Shown here in pieces: positions 8,302 through 17,055 of a DNA stretch of 64,000 nt. The notes beneath the pieces are model-generated. The model did no database searches and was not told the origin of the DNA. It worked only from the letters and a program-made list of their open reading frames with translations. The translations under genes were made by a program, and so were the position numbers. This DNA is from Caulobacter sp. UNC358MFTsu5.1 (GTDB lineage: Bacteria > Pseudomonadota > Alphaproteobacteria > Caulobacterales > Caulobacteraceae). Numbering within the stretch: position 1 is the first letter of the stretch; each line of letters opens with the position of its first letter. Location of the stretch: the NCBI RefSeq assembly GCF_000712075.1, contig NZ_JONW01000006.1, positions 620,001-684,000 on the forward strand. Reading direction: 5' to 3'.

Positions 8302-10278
8302 TCAGAGCTCCAGCCCGTCGTCTGGATCGAGCGAAGCCTGGCGCGCGACGCCGGCCAGCCGCCTCTCGAGCCTGGCCGCGCCGATGGTGTCAGCGTCGGC
8401 CTCGATGTCCGCGTCGTCGAACTCGAACTCGCTGGCTGCGGCCGCCGGGGCGGCAAGGTCGGGCACTAGATCGAGGGCGCGGGGGTTGGGGCCCTCTCCA
8501 TCGGAGGGCCATGGCCCGGTGGCGGCGAGGGGGAGATCGGTTTCGGGCGCAGGGATCGGTGCCCGGCTGGTCCAGTCGTCGGCGGCAACGGAGGGCGCCC
8601 GCCAGGGCGGCGGCGGCGCGAGCACGCGAGCGGCCAGGCGCGGATCCTTGAAGTACCGCGCTTTACGGGCGCGGATCGGCGGCGTCCCGGCCAGCATCAC
8701 CACCTCTTCGTCCGGCGGCAGCTGCATGACCTCGCCCGGGGTCAGCAGTGGGCGCGGCGACTCCGCCTTGGAGACCATCAGGTGGCCCAGCCACGGCGAC
8801 AGGCGATGGCCCGCATAGTTGCGCATCGCCCGTTCTTCGGTCGCCGTGCCGAGCGCTTCGGACACCCGCTTGGCGGTGCGCTCGTCGTTGGTGGCGAAAC
8901 AGACGCGGACGTGACAGTTGTCCAGGATCGCGTTGTTGGGCCCATAGGCCCGTTCCACCTGATTCAACGACTGGGTGATCAGGAACGCCTTCACGCCGTA
9001 GCCGGCCATGAACGCCAGGGTGCTCTCCAGGAAATCGAGCCGTCCCAGGACTGGCAGCTCGTCGAGCATCAGCAGCAGCTTCTGGCGATCGCCGCCGTGG
9101 TCCAGCGACTCCGTCAGTCGGCGGACGATCTGGTTGAGCATCAGCCGGACCAGCGGCTTGGTGCGGCTGACGTCCGATGGCGGCACGACCAGGTAGAGCG
9201 AGCATGGGCCGCCATCGACGAGGTCGCTGATGCGCCAGTCGCAGCGACTGGTGACCTGGGCGACGACCGGATCGCGGTAAAGACCCAGGAAGGTCATGGC
9301 CGTGCTGAGCACGCCGGACCGTTCGTTGTCGCTCTTGTTGAGCAGCTCGCGCGCCGCGCTGGCCACCACTGGGTGGGGCGCGCCGGGCCCCAGATGCGGG
9401 GTGGTCATCATGGCCTTCAGGGTCTGGTCGATGGTCCGCGCTGGGTCCGACAGGAAGGTCGCCACCCCGGCCAACGTCTTGTCGACCTCGGCGTAGAGGA
9501 CGTGGAGGATCGCGCCGACCAGCAGGGCGTGGCTGGTTTTTTCCCAATGGCTGCGCTTGTCGAGCGATCCTTCCGGGTCGACCAGGATGTCGGCCACGTT
9601 CTGCACGTCGCGGACTTCGCTCTCGCCGCGCCGCACCTCCAGCAGGGGATTATAGGACGACGAGCCGGCGTTGGTCGGGTCGAACAGTAGCACCTTGCCA
9701 AACTTGGCGCGGAAGCCGGCCGTCAGGGTCCAGTTCTCGCCCTTGATGTCGTGGACGATCGTCGAGGCCGGCCAGGTCAGCAAGGTCGGGACGACCAGGC
9801 CCACGCCCTTGCCCGAGCGGGTAGGCGCAAAGCACAGGACGTGCTCGGGGCCGGCGTGGCGCACATAGGCCTGGCCGATCTGGCCCAGCACCACGCCGTC
9901 CTCGCCCAAAAGATTCGCGTCGCGGATCTCCTGGTCGCTCGCCCAGCGTGCCGAGCCGAACGTGTGGGCCTGGCCGGTGTCGCGGGCCCGCCAGACCGCC
10001 ATGGCGATCGCCACCGCCACCGACAGGATCCCGCCAGAGGCGGCGATGGCCGCGCCGCGCAGGAAGACGGCCGGGGCATAGGCGTCGTAGGCGAACCACC
10101 ACCAGAAGAAGGCTGGCGGCGGATAGAGGCGTAGGCCGCCGACGACGAGCCAGGGCGGGCCGAGTTCAGGCTGGTAGGCGAGGGCCTGGGCGGTCCATTG
10201 GGTGGCGCCCCAGGTGGTGGCCACGACGATGGCCGAGACCGCCAGCACCGGACCCCAGACGATGCGCGTTGCCGACAT
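8302..10278 (-). CDS. traG: TraG type IV coupling protein (VirD4 family)
   Basis: A 658-residue coupling ATPase that links the relaxosome to the Trb channel. Two N-terminal membrane helices lie at about residues 8-25 and 72-95. HTFGSARWA precedes Walker A APTRSGKG at about 151-158, and Walker B is LLMLDELPVLG with the downstream FLITQSLNQVERAYG motif. The C-terminal 100 residues are acidic and proline-rich. The start MSATRI is preferred over an in-frame ATG 36 bases upstream because the extra 12 residues are not TraG-like. The gene is not followed by traD or traA within the window. Confidence 0.95.
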   Translation of the reverse strand: MSATRIVWGPVLAVSAIVVATTWGATQWTAQALAYQPELGPPWLVVGGLRLYPPPAFFWWWFAYDAYAPAVFLRGAAIAASGGILSVAVAIAMAVWRARDTGQAHTFGSARWASDQEIRDANLLGEDGVVLGQIGQAYVRHAGPEHVLCFAPTRSGKGVGLVVPTLLTWPASTIVHDIKGENWTLTAGFRAKFGKVLLFDPTNAGSSSYNPLLEVRRGESEVRDVQNVADILVDPEGSLDKRSHWEKTSHALLVGAILHVLYAEVDKTLAGVATFLSDPARTIDQTLKAMMTTPHLGPGAPHPVVASAARELLNKSDNERSGVLSTAMTFLGLYRDPVVAQVTSRCDWRISDLVDGGPCSLYLVVPPSDVSRTKPLVRLMLNQIVRRLTESLDHGGDRQKLLLMLDELPVLGRLDFLESTLAFMAGYGVKAFLITQSLNQVERAYGPNNAILDNCHVRVCFATNDERTAKRVSEALGTATEERAMRNYAGHRLSPWLGHLMVSKAESPRPLLTPGEVMQLPPDEEVVMLAGTPPIRARKARYFKDPRLAARVLAPPPPWRAPSVAADDWTSRAPIPAPETDLPLAATGPWPSDGEGPNPRALDLVPDLAAPAAAASEFEFDDADIEADADTIGAARLERRLAGVARQASLDPDDGLEL

Positions 10279-10751
10279 GCAGGACTTCCCGTCAAGCGAA
10301 GGAGATCCCTGCAAGAGGGGCGCGAACCCGCTGGGCGCAACAGCTGTTCAGGCGGCGGCGTAGCCTGGTGTGCAAAGACAGGCTTTGGCGCAAGTCACCC
10401 TGCGTTTGACGTGGGACGGGCGGGCACTCACGGAGTGAAGAGCGTAGCGCGGTCCGCGGGTCGCACTAGATATCCGGGGAAAATGGCGGCGCGACACCTG
10501 GTGATTGCGCTCAATTGGTTCGAGCCGTATCGATCCCTCGACAAGGCGCGAGAGCGCGACTGACCGTGCGCCAACTAGAGACCAAACCTGCCATACTATG
10601 GAGGGCGCCCTCGCGCCGCCATCCATTGCCGGCGCGGTCTATGAGTGAAAACCAACACGAGTGGTGATAGCAGTGTTAGCTGGTGCAGCGTGGCAGGTAC
10701 GTTCGTCGACGCTGTCTTCGCAAGCAGACGCTTGATGGAGGAGGAGCCGCT
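10279..10751. other. Intergenic region upstream of traG and the HEPN-like pair
   Basis: This 470-bp divergent gap holds the second copy of the 27-bp element (10364-10390) and the Shine-Dalgarno of the rightward HEPN-like gene. Otherwise I see only short non-convincing frames. Promoters for both directions must lie here. Confidence 0.6.
10364..10390 (-). promoter_or_regulatory. Conserved 27-bp element upstream of traG (copy 2)
   Basis: Matches the trbB-upstream copy at 23 of 27 positions, with core CCTGGTGTGCAAAGACAGGC. It ends about 86 bp before the traG start, the same orientation and a similar distance as copy 1 before trbB. This suggests one regulator or promoter type drives both transfer sub-operons. 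Confidence 0.55.
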
Positions 10752-11696
10752 TTGCCCTTTGCCGACTTGCCCGAGAAGAAGAGTGCGGGATTGGTGCGGG
10801 GCGACCGCCGCTATCGAGCAACAGACCCCGCTGAATCTTACGTCGTTTGCAAATGCTCTCGGCCCGATTGTTGGACCCGCGATCTCCTGCCGCTCCGCAG
10901 CCATATGGCCGCGCTATTCAGGGCGATCTGCGCGCTTGGTTATGCCGAGCGCTTTGCGTTGTATGAGCGTAGCGACGATCCTTGGCCGGGTGTGATCTAC
11001 AGTCTGCAGATGGCCGCGAGCCTCGATGATCTCTTCGCGGACCCATCCTACGTTAGCGATGACGAGTCCGGATTTTGGTGTGGAGATGCCTGGGACCGAG
11101 AGGAAGAAGAGCGTGAGGCAGCCTCAAAGTATGCTGCGGCGCTGATCATGTTCAATTTCGCGTGGACGGCCTACGAGGCCGCCATCGAGATCTCCGCTGA
11201 AAACCTTTTTCCCAAAGACAAAGTCGCCGTCCGCGCGCGTCGTCTACTTCAGTCCGAAGCCGACCAAGCGTCCATGATTGTCGCTCTGGATATGAGCTAT
11301 CGCGTCGCCAAGCACATTTGCTCTCAGTTCGGTTTTCTGAAGAACGAGCTTTCCACGATTGAGGGCAAGTATGGTCTCACCGGTGCGGCGGCCGCCGCCG
11401 AGCTCGTCCGCATCTTCAGGAACCACATCGTTCACGGTGGCGACCCGCTTCCGCCTGATGACGTTTGGCCGTGTTATCGATTTTACGCCGTGACACGCGT
11501 GATCCTGCTCTTAATCCAATATCTTATTTTGCGGCACGTGAAGGATCCGGGATTGCCGGTCCCACTTTCGATAAACCGAGATGAACTGGGCGAGGAGCCC
11601 GCGAACGATTACCTCCGAAATCTCCACTATGGCGATGCTCGCTGGCGGCATAGGTCGCCCGTGCGTGGTGGATCTGAGCCCCACACCACCTTCTGA
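10752..11696 (+). CDS. HEPN-like protein, copy 1 (putative ICE cargo effector)
   Basis: Unrecognised 314-residue protein, paralogous over most of its length to the gene at 11918-13003. Near the C-terminus it has FRNHIVHGGD, an Rx4H motif (R223, H228) followed by a hydrophobic helix (FYAVTRVILLLIQYLIL). That is the arrangement of ApeA-like HEPN domains, many of which are RNases. A CxCxxxxCW motif (C33, C35, C40) near the N-terminus might bind metal. The start is a TTG at 10752 preceded by a strong GGAGGAGGAG ribosome site; the open frame begins earlier but only with weak starts. The HEPN assignment rests on motif and context, so RNase activity is an inference. Confidence 0.7.
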   Translation: MPFADLPEKKSAGLVRGDRRYRATDPAESYVVCKCSRPDCWTRDLLPLRSHMAALFRAICALGYAERFALYERSDDPWPGVIYSLQMAASLDDLFADPSYVSDDESGFWCGDAWDREEEEREAASKYAAALIMFNFAWTAYEAAIEISAENLFPKDKVAVRARRLLQSEADQASMIVALDMSYRVAKHICSQFGFLKNELSTIEGKYGLTGAAAAAELVRIFRNHIVHGGDPLPPDDVWPCYRFYAVTRVILLLIQYLILRHVKDPGLPVPLSINRDELGEEPANDYLRNLHYGDARWRHRSPVRGGSEPHTTF

Positions 11697-11711
11697 CTGT
11701 GGAGCGCTACC

Positions 11712-11855
11712 TTGGCGGCTAAGGTTGCGCTTGGTTGGGGACGGGAGAAGCCGAGCGGCTACTGGGAATTCGTTGAGGGGCCCAGCGCCAACGATGCCTT
11801 GGGCCGGCATCGCGACGCCCGCGGCTGGGCGCATAGAGACCTAATCGAGTTCTAG
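11712..11855 (+). CDS. Candidate small ORF between the two HEPN-like genes
   Basis: A 47-codon frame from a TTG, reading LAAKVALGWGREKPSGYWEF and ending HRDLIEF. The composition is protein-like rather than random GC-frame product. Its TAG overlaps a GTG (TAGTG at 11853-11857) that is one possible start of the downstream HEPN-like gene, suggesting coupling. No known family; it could also be a remnant of a larger gene. Confidence 0.3.
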   Translation: MAAKVALGWGREKPSGYWEFVEGPSANDALGRHRDARGWAHRDLIEF

Positions 11856-11917
11856 TGCTTCGTGCGAGCATGTTTCTGGTATGTTCCGCTCCGGTCAGGC
11901 TCATGGTATTGGGGCAT

Positions 11918-13003
11918 ATGGCACAGGTACCGACATCGCTTTGGTCCCGCTTGCTGCGACCGATCCATAGATGGTTGGGCGCAAAGAGTGACGTTCGCCT
12001 GCTTGCCCGATCGCGCGACCACTCTCTGATGGGGGGCAGCCACATCAGCTGGGAGGAGGCGATACTTCTCCGAGGAACTGGTCGGCTAACCCACTCTGAA
12101 GATGGCACGCCAAAGCTCAAGTACACCGCGATCGACCAGGCGGATCGTTATGTCCGTTGCAACTGCGGAAAACCCGAGTGTTGGACCAAGGAACTCTTGC
12201 CGCTGCGAGAGCACATGGCCGCGCTCTATCGCGCTATCAATGCCTGCGGCTATGCGGAGCAATTTCAGGGCTATGACCGAGGCGATTTCGCGTGGCCTGG
12301 GGTCATCGACGCGCTTCAGATGGCCGCAAGCATCGATGACGTGTTCACCAATCCTGCTTATGTGGACGACAGCGACGCGTTCATGTTCTGCGAATCCGTG
12401 GCCGATTTTGACGACCGGCAGAGCGAATATTCGGCGAAATACACGGCGGCGATGATTGTCTTCAATTTCGTCTGGAACGCCTACGAGGCGGCGATTGAGA
12501 TCTCGGCAGGTTCGGCGTTTCCTAAGGACAAGACGCCGGTGCGAGCACGCCGCCTCTTCGCCGCGGAGCCGGAACTGGATCTGTTGGTGACGGGGTTCGC
12601 GATGTCGCACGGCGTTGCGCACAACATCTGCGGCCATATTCGCGAGTTAGCGCCGGACGTCGCCGCGATCAAAGCCAAATACAAGTTGAAGGGCGCGGCC
12701 GCCGCGGCTGAGCTATGCCGACTGTTTCGCAACTACATCGTCCATGGCCGCGACGTTACGCCGACCACGGAAAGCTACATCCCGGCCCGGCGGTTCTACG
12801 CCGTCGTTCGACTACTCCTGTTGCTTATCCAGCTGTTGGTGATGCGGCAGCTGGTCGACCGGGATGGGATCGTGCCACTAACCGTTCATGGTGATGGCGA
12901 GGCGACCAAGGCGGGAAGCTACCTGGGTAACCTACACAGGCATGAGGTGCTTTGGTTCACGCCAGGTGAGCTTCTGTTCGAAAGGGACATGGAGTGGACT
13001 TGA
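11918..13003 (+). CDS. HEPN-like protein, copy 2 (putative ICE cargo effector)
   Basis: 361 residues if read from the ATG at 11918; in-frame alternatives are GTG 11855 and ATG 11870. It shares with copy 1 the CxCxxPECW motif (C81, C83, C88), the block LPLREHMAALYRAI, the region WPGVIDALQMAASIDDVF, and the C-terminal FRNYIVHGRD (Rx4H: R271, H276) followed by FYAVVRLLLLLIQLLVMRQL. It differs mainly in a longer N-terminus (SLWSRLLRPIHRWLGAKSDV). Conservation of the Rx4H and cysteine motifs between diverged copies suggests function. The Rx4H-plus-helix arrangement resembles ApeA-type HEPN domains; catalysis is inferred. Confidence 0.7.
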   Translation: MAQVPTSLWSRLLRPIHRWLGAKSDVRLLARSRDHSLMGGSHISWEEAILLRGTGRLTHSEDGTPKLKYTAIDQADRYVRCNCGKPECWTKELLPLREHMAALYRAINACGYAEQFQGYDRGDFAWPGVIDALQMAASIDDVFTNPAYVDDSDAFMFCESVADFDDRQSEYSAKYTAAMIVFNFVWNAYEAAIEISAGSAFPKDKTPVRARRLFAAEPELDLLVTGFAMSHGVAHNICGHIRELAPDVAAIKAKYKLKGAAAAAELCRLFRNYIVHGRDVTPTTESYIPARRFYAVVRLLLLLIQLLVMRQLVDRDGIVPLTVHGDGEATKAGSYLGNLHRHEVLWFTPGELLFERDMEWT

Positions 13004-13004
13004 G

Positions 13005-13100
13005 AGGTGCCTCGTGTGACTTCCCCGATGAAGATGTGAAGGAGGCTTGCCTCGCACGGTACTGCTAGGAACAAAGCCTGGGAACAACACCAAACGGGCC
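13005..13100 (+). pseudogene. Remnant of the 18.3-kb ICE hypothetical gene
   Basis: About 85 bases clearly homologous to bases 18632-18715 inside the intact gene at 18326-19072; both contain CCCGATGAAGATGTGA followed by GAGGC.TGCCTCGCAC. An in-frame stop (TAG after CACGGTACTGC) and the absence of either gene end make this a decayed fragment. Confidence 0.65.
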
Positions 13101-13129
13101 TAGATTCAGCCAAAATGGATGCAGCATCA

Positions 13130-13326
13130 TTGAGATGCCGCAGCTCTCTGGCCTCATTTTCGTGCGCTCCGGCGCAAGCGTCGCCGGTTAGGCGGGGGAT
13201 GGCCACGTGATCGCTTTCAGGCATGTTGCGCAGACCTTGCTGATCGCTGGTCGCGGCAATGTGTGCGAGGGCGTCGCTTTCGGCCTTGGTCGTTTGATGC
13301 CTCAAGCTGTCCAACCAGCTGCGCAC
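13130..13326 (-). pseudogene. Remnant of the 17.7-kb ICE hypothetical gene
   Basis: The frame reading TTKAESDALAHIAATSDQQG then LRNMP matches the N-terminus of the intact protein at 17677-18174 (MTKAETDALARIALSTDPEA then LRNMA). Similarity fades after about 40 residues, with a possible second match around AHENEARELRHLN. The frame then runs into unrelated sequence. Only the 5' part survives, in an order relative to the neighbouring remnant that differs from the intact locus. Confidence 0.6.
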
Positions 13327-13410
13327 CCTATTGCGCGCGACGCGAGGAGCCGATCGCTGCCCGACTTGGCGAGGGGCTTATGACGCGCGCCTCAGGCCAG
13401 ACTTTCTAGG

Positions 13411-14496
13411 TCAGTGAACCAAGGGGGAAGACGCTGTCGTAGGCGCGGCCGAGCTCAACACGACGTACTTCCACCGCACCTCCGGTCGGCCCAACAGGTC
13501 AGGCGCTTCTCCGAGCGCGCGATAGGCCAGGCCCGTCTGCGGCGCCAAACTCGCCAGCTCGTCGGCAGTCACGCCATAGATCACCCGATCCTTATCGGGA
13601 GCGCCAAGGCGTAGCGTGAGGTAGACGCGACCGCCTGGCGCGAGAAGCTGAGACAGGCGCTCCAACGCCGCGCGACGTTGGCTGGGATGGATGTGCATCC
13701 AAACGGCGCTGACCAAGATCAAGTCGAACTTGCGATCCGCCATCCTCGCGGCGTCGAGCTTTGGCAGGCTGGTGTCCATCCACTCGATCGCGGCTCCAGG
13801 GTGCATGGCTTGCGCCACACCGCGCATTCGGTCGGAGGGTTCAGCCGCGGTCACTGAATGGCCCAGCGCCGCCATGGCGGCAGCGTCGCGGCCCGTGCCG
13901 GCGCCAACGTCGAGGATGGCGCGCTTGGGACCTGAGGCCAGCAGCGTCGCCAGTTCCGGATGGGCCTTGGCGAAATCGATCGTTTCGTATCGATCAGCAA
14001 GATCCTCCGCGCTGCGATCGTAGAACGCAGTGGTTCGATCGGCCGCGGTCTGAAACCACTTGGCCTCGCGCGCCGTCGGAACCATCAGGCCAACACTGGT
14101 CATGGCGGCTAGGAGGAACATGATTTGGAAGGACCTTCGAACGATCTGCGACTTGGTCCAGTAACTGTGGCCGTCGGCTACGACAAAGCCGGACGCATTG
14201 AAGGTCCTAAACCACAGCAGGTAGCGCTCCATGATGTACCGGATCCGGTGGATCACGATCATCAGCATCAGATTGCCAGCGCAGGCCAGACCAAGAAGGC
14301 CGATCTGTAGGAACGGAGAAGTCTCGGCTTTCGACACGCCGAACCAAAGCCCGCCCGTCAACGACATCGAAATTAACGGGATCTGCCACATCAGCTGATT
14401 GAGCGATCGAAAGTTTTGAGAATTCTGATCGAAGGCCGCCATCTGACGGGCGTGATCGCGTTCGGATTGCTGCATAGGTGTCCTAGGCGAACCCAT
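13411..14496 (-). CDS. Membrane protein fused to a SAM-dependent methyltransferase
   Basis: 361 residues in two modules. The first 160 carry about three membrane helices (LMWQIPLISMSLTGGLWFG, FLQIGLLGLACAGNLMLMIV, QIMFLLAAMTSVGLMV) around a basic loop. Residues 190-340 form a class I methyltransferase: motif I LDVGAGTGRDAAA, then AAEPSDRM, the motif IV region DLILVSAVWMHIH, and LLAPGGRVYLTLR. Class I methyltransferases use S-adenosylmethionine; the substrate is unknown. A second ATG lies at 14475. It sits convergent to the HEPN-like genes in ICE cargo. The membrane half resembles small helical effector or sensor domains, but I cannot name a family. Confidence 0.8.
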   Translation of the reverse strand: MGSPRTPMQQSERDHARQMAAFDQNSQNFRSLNQLMWQIPLISMSLTGGLWFGVSKAETSPFLQIGLLGLACAGNLMLMIVIHRIRYIMERYLLWFRTFNASGFVVADGHSYWTKSQIVRRSFQIMFLLAAMTSVGLMVPTAREAKWFQTAADRTTAFYDRSAEDLADRYETIDFAKAHPELATLLASGPKRAILDVGAGTGRDAAAMAALGHSVTAAEPSDRMRGVAQAMHPGAAIEWMDTSLPKLDAARMADRKFDLILVSAVWMHIHPSQRRAALERLSQLLAPGGRVYLTLRLGAPDKDRVIYGVTADELASLAPQTGLAYRALGEAPDLLGRPEVRWKYVVLSSAAPTTASSPLVH

Positions 14497-14683
14497 CGCT
14501 ATTAACTGGAGCGATCACACTATCGTCTCGCGCTAGCTCTGCCACTCTCGCATCGATGATCGCTGGGCGGGACGAGGTAGAGCGGGGGAGCGGAGCGCGC
14601 TGGCGATGCGGTCCCTCGATCGCTAGGGTCCGGCAATGGCCGGCGGGGCGACACGAGTGGGCTCAATTCGTCTAGGTGGTTCG

Positions 14684-16696
14684 TCAGCCACTCCAAACTT
14701 GATTTAGGACCCGTGCCGCAAGCGCCGCCTTGTCCTGGGGCAGGAAACGGCCGTAGTGCTCGGCGATCGTATCGGGCGTGTCCTGGATCGCGTAGCTGGC
14801 CTGCTCATAGGAGCCGGTCTTCTTCAACACGTGGGTGGCCAGCACGTCGCGGATGTTGTGCGGCCCGTGCGGCAGCAGGCCGACGATGGCGCCGTTGCCG
14901 GTGTAGGGATTGTAGATTCCGTAGCGCTGGATGGCGAGCCGCCAGGCCTCGTAGAAGGTGTTCTGGTCGTAGGCGGCGTCCTTGGTCTTGGTCTTCGTCG
15001 TCTTGATGAAGAACGTCCCGGGATCGGGCCGGGCGCGCAGGAGCCGGGCGCGGTGGGTGGCGAGATAGGCGTCGATCTCGTCGTAGAGGCCGCCGAGGTC
15101 GGGCAGGACCAGCTTGAACGGGTTCTTGCGGAAATAGGACGAGCCGGCGTTCTTGAACGCCACGGCGGGGATCAGCACCTCCCAGGCCTGGTCCTTCAGG
15201 TTCCAGCGCAGTTCGCCGCGCTTCATCGACTCCAGTTGCCGCTCGGAGGTCGGGCTCTCGCCGCGATGGCGGAAGAGCAGCTGGCGCAGGTTCTTCTGCC
15301 GCACGCCCAGGTGCAGGCCCAGCCGCAGCATCAGGAAGGCGCGCGTGGCCTCGGCCGCAGCGATCGGATAGCGACGGCCGTCGGGGCGGCGGCGCAGTAT
15401 TTCCTCGGTGATCTTGCGATATTCACCGACCGGGCTGTCGGCTTCCAGGATCGGCAGGATGGGCTCGAACGGATCGCGATGGACCCGGCTGACTCGGGCG
15501 ATCTCCTTGGCGCGCACCAGGACGTGCCGGTATTGCGCGTCGCAGACCGCGTCCCAGTTCTCGTGGGCGGCGATCACGTCCTCGCGGGTGACGAGGCCCG
15601 GGATGGGACGCAGGCGGTGAGCCAGTTGCGGCGTCTGGCGCAGCCAGCCGGTTTCCTGACGGCTGAGCGCGGCGCCGACGGTCAGCATTTCCGTTTCCCA
15701 CTGCGTGAAGAAGCCCCGTCGGCCCTCGCGCCATTGCAGATACCAGTCCCAGACCGTCGGGAACGCCAGGAGCGCGAAGGTCAGGCTGCGCAAGGGGACG
15801 CCGTGGCCGCGGATCTCGCCCTCCGGCGCGGCGGCCAGGGCGCCGAGCATCAGGCCCAGGTGCTCCATCTTCTGGCCGGCGGTCTCGGCGTTCCACACGC
15901 CGCTGCGGCGGCGGCCTCGCGCGGTCAGGGTCGAGGTCTTGAAGTCCAGCAGGTCCGCCGCCTCGGCTTCCAGCGCCGGCGGCGCCTTGACCGGGCCGGG
16001 CGGCAGCGGCGATTCGGCCGCGCCCTCGTTGGCCAGTCGCTCTTGGAGGTTGTCGAGGATTAGGAGGGGCGCGGGGCGGGCCTGGCCGATCTCGCAGGCG
16101 AACTGGACGGCGAACCGCTGGCGCATCGCCGCGGCCTGGAAGCGCCGGTAGTCTGTCGAGCCGGAGATGATCACCTCCCGCACCCAGGCGATGATCTCCT
16201 CGCGCTTGGTCAGGGGCAGGCGGGCGAAGTCGTCGGGCAGATGCCAGGCCATGCGTCGCCGCTCGGACTCCGGCAGCGGCAGGCTGTGCTCGTCGGCGAC
16301 TATCCGGCCGGGATGCGGCAGCTTGGCCCTGAAGTAGCCGGGCGGCAGCCCGTAGCGACGCTCCAGGGCGGCGAGGATCCGAAAGCTGGTGGCGCTTCGC
16401 GGGGCCTTCACGCCGCGTCGCCAGGCGGTGAAGGTCGTCGCGTCGATCTTGGCGTCGCGCTCGCACACCGCGCGGCGCAGGCCGTAGCCGGTGTCGCCAT
16501 GGCGGCGCATGTGCAGGTCCAGCGCGTCTGAGAAGCCCTCCGGATCCTCCCATTCAGTCCAGAGCGGCTGGGGGTAGGCGGCGATCGGCCGGGGCGCATA
16601 GCCGGCTTTGCGTTTTTGAGGGTCTGGGGTTTGGGTTGGTGATCGGGCGCCGGACTTTTTCTCGGGCGATGAGGGTTGGCTGGTTTTCTTGGGCAT
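14684..16696 (-). CDS. Large tyrosine-recombinase-like protein
   Basis: 670 residues. The C-terminal 210 carry the tyrosine recombinase signature: R466 in LGVRQKNLRQL, a candidate lysine near K515, HNIR (H613-R616), and Y648 in EHYGRF, 32 residues after the second Arg as in Cre-type enzymes. The usual His/Trp nine residues before the Tyr appears to be Asp639 (AIQDTPDTI). The N-terminal part is long, with a possible DNA-binding region around TFTAWRRGVKAPRS. It could be the ICE integrase or a separate recombinase; no attachment site or partner recombinase is visible. The start ATG at 16696 is followed by a Lys/Pro-rich disordered leader. Confidence 0.75.
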   Translation of the reverse strand: MPKKTSQPSSPEKKSGARSPTQTPDPQKRKAGYAPRPIAAYPQPLWTEWEDPEGFSDALDLHMRRHGDTGYGLRRAVCERDAKIDATTFTAWRRGVKAPRSATSFRILAALERRYGLPPGYFRAKLPHPGRIVADEHSLPLPESERRRMAWHLPDDFARLPLTKREEIIAWVREVIISGSTDYRRFQAAAMRQRFAVQFACEIGQARPAPLLILDNLQERLANEGAAESPLPPGPVKAPPALEAEAADLLDFKTSTLTARGRRRSGVWNAETAGQKMEHLGLMLGALAAAPEGEIRGHGVPLRSLTFALLAFPTVWDWYLQWREGRRGFFTQWETEMLTVGAALSRQETGWLRQTPQLAHRLRPIPGLVTREDVIAAHENWDAVCDAQYRHVLVRAKEIARVSRVHRDPFEPILPILEADSPVGEYRKITEEILRRRPDGRRYPIAAAEATRAFLMLRLGLHLGVRQKNLRQLLFRHRGESPTSERQLESMKRGELRWNLKDQAWEVLIPAVAFKNAGSSYFRKNPFKLVLPDLGGLYDEIDAYLATHRARLLRARPDPGTFFIKTTKTKTKDAAYDQNTFYEAWRLAIQRYGIYNPYTGNGAIVGLLPHGPHNIRDVLATHVLKKTGSYEQASYAIQDTPDTIAEHYGRFLPQDKAALAARVLNQVWSG

Positions 16697-17055
16697 TTAC
16701 TCAACGGGAACTGGCGGAGCGCTGTCGTCCGCGGGCCTAGACGCGCAACGGCCCCGCTTTCCCTGGGATGAGGCGACATTTTCGGCGAAGGTCCGGCCCA
16801 TCGGAGCCCCCGCCGGCATGCAAGGCAGGCGGCGACGATGCGCGCGGCTTTGACGACGCCCCAGCCAGCAGCCTACCCTGGCGGCGGTCGGGGAGCCTGG
16901 CGGCATGTCCAAGCGCCTAGCGCCAAAACCCCAGGGGCCGCGCACGGCTTTCCACTTCCCGACTATCTTCACCTTCGGGTTTGTCCGATCCGGTTGCCCA
17001 AACGCCTGATCGGAAGAAGGATGGGTTTGACGACCCATTCTCGAGGAGCGTTTTC
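16697..17055. other. Divergent intergenic region
   Basis: About 360 bp between the recombinase-like gene and the small rightward gene. I see no convincing gene, only GC-rich frames. It presumably carries the promoters of both. Confidence 0.5.
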
